From positions 1-5,819 of the forward strand of contig CALGNY010000256.1 of assembly GCA_937958375.1 (NCBI GenBank): 5,819 nt of DNA, written 5' to 3'. Both the position numbers and the translations under genes were made by a program. Under the pieces are notes generated by a model. It was not told where the DNA came from. It searched no databases and saw only the letters and a list, made by a program, of their open reading frames with translations. How positions within the stretch are numbered: position 1 is the stretch's first letter; each line of letters starts with the position of its first letter. The stretch comes from an uncultured Bacillaceae bacterium. Lineage in GTDB: Bacteria; Bacillota; Bacilli; Bacillales; Alkalibacillaceae. Of this stretch, positions 5,611 to 5,819 are shown one piece after another.

Positions 5611-5819
5611 AGTTCTATACGCCCGAACAGAGAAAATTCGATGTCGGAAAGTCCTCAAGAGAGGTCCTATGGCTCCAAATGAACAGGATTCGATGTTGGA
5701 AAGTACTCAAGACGGGTTCTATAGCCCCGAATGAACAGGATTCGATGCTGGAAAGTCCTCAAGAGAGGTTCTATAGCCCCGAATGAACAGAATTCGATGC
5801 TGGAAAGTCCTCAAGAGAG
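5611..5819. repeat. Tandem array with an exact 52-bp period, four units, continuing past the window edge
   Basis: Unit starts, aligned on TTCTAT, fall at 5613, 5665 (TCCTAT), 5717 and 5769, each exactly 52 bases apart. Counted by eye, units 3 and 4 differ at one of 51 positions, unit 2 matches unit 3 at about 44 of 52, and unit 1 at about 42 of 52, so the array decays toward its left end. Each good unit has a short hairpin: AGC-CC-CGAAT, loop GAACAGG, ATTCG-AT-GCT (5723-5749 in unit 3). A second, CCTC-AAGA-GAGG, spans the unit junction. 52 is not a multiple of 3, so a repeated peptide is not encoded. The last unit is one base short at the window end and more copies probably follow. The sequence is unrelated to the array at 549-750. 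Function is unknown. Confidence 0.92.

Noticed and set aside
5598..5786. Open frame across the 3' repeat array (62 codons)
   Set aside because: It runs through 52-bp units, and because 52 is not divisible by 3 each unit is read in a different frame. It has no ribosome binding site and begins in the terminator.
5611..5819. CRISPR array
   Set aside because: The whole 52-base period is repeated with no unique spacers, and no cas gene is nearby. The same applies to 549-750, whose spacers are only 16-18 bases and A-rich.

Overview
The window looks like chromosomal DNA from a low- to medium-GC, spore-forming Bacillaceae member, possibly a halophile-type genus such as Halobacillus or Pontibacillus. 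The genus is inference. The support is Bacillus-type Shine-Dalgarno sites, a Ku protein and a two-domain LigD that resemble the B. subtilis proteins closely, a Fur box of the Bacillus 7-1-7 type, and strong intrinsic terminators. There is no transposase, phage gene, tRNA, rRNA or CRISPR array.

Layout. Positions 1-516 (+) hold the 3' part of an XRE-family regulator fused to a cupin domain; its start lies outside the window. Positions 517-839 are non-coding. They hold four degenerate tandem hairpin units with a period of about 52 bp, then a terminator that serves the minus-strand genes. Positions 840-1016 (-) encode a 58-residue protein I do not recognise, just downstream of ligD. Positions 1057-2799 (-) encode LigD (ligase plus polymerase domains). 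Positions 2955-3839 (+) encode Ku, divergent from ligD, followed by a very strong terminator. The 155-bp ligD/ku gap carries sigma-G-like promoter candidates in both directions.

Positions 3918-3966 carry a near-consensus Fur box next to a perfect TATAAT -10 box. They precede a FhuF-type ferric-siderophore reductase with a CC-x10-C-x2-C cluster motif (4044-4850, +). After 61 bases comes a flavodoxin-fold NAD(P)H-dependent FMN reductase (4912-5535, +). The gap between them is a terminator-like hairpin whose 3' arm contains the ribosome binding site of the reductase. A further terminator follows, and the window ends inside a second tandem array (5611-5819) with an exact 52-bp period.

How the genes work together. 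Ku and LigD form the two-component bacterial non-homologous end-joining system: Ku holds the broken ends, and LigD fills and seals them. The FhuF-like protein and the flavin reductase are plausibly two halves of an iron-release step, with reduced flavin or NAD(P)H electrons reaching a [2Fe-2S] protein that reduces ferric siderophores. This partnership is inferred from adjacency only. All the protein systems here are of known kinds. The least explained parts are the two 52-bp arrays, the small protein behind ligD, and the terminator/RBS overlap at 4861-4911.
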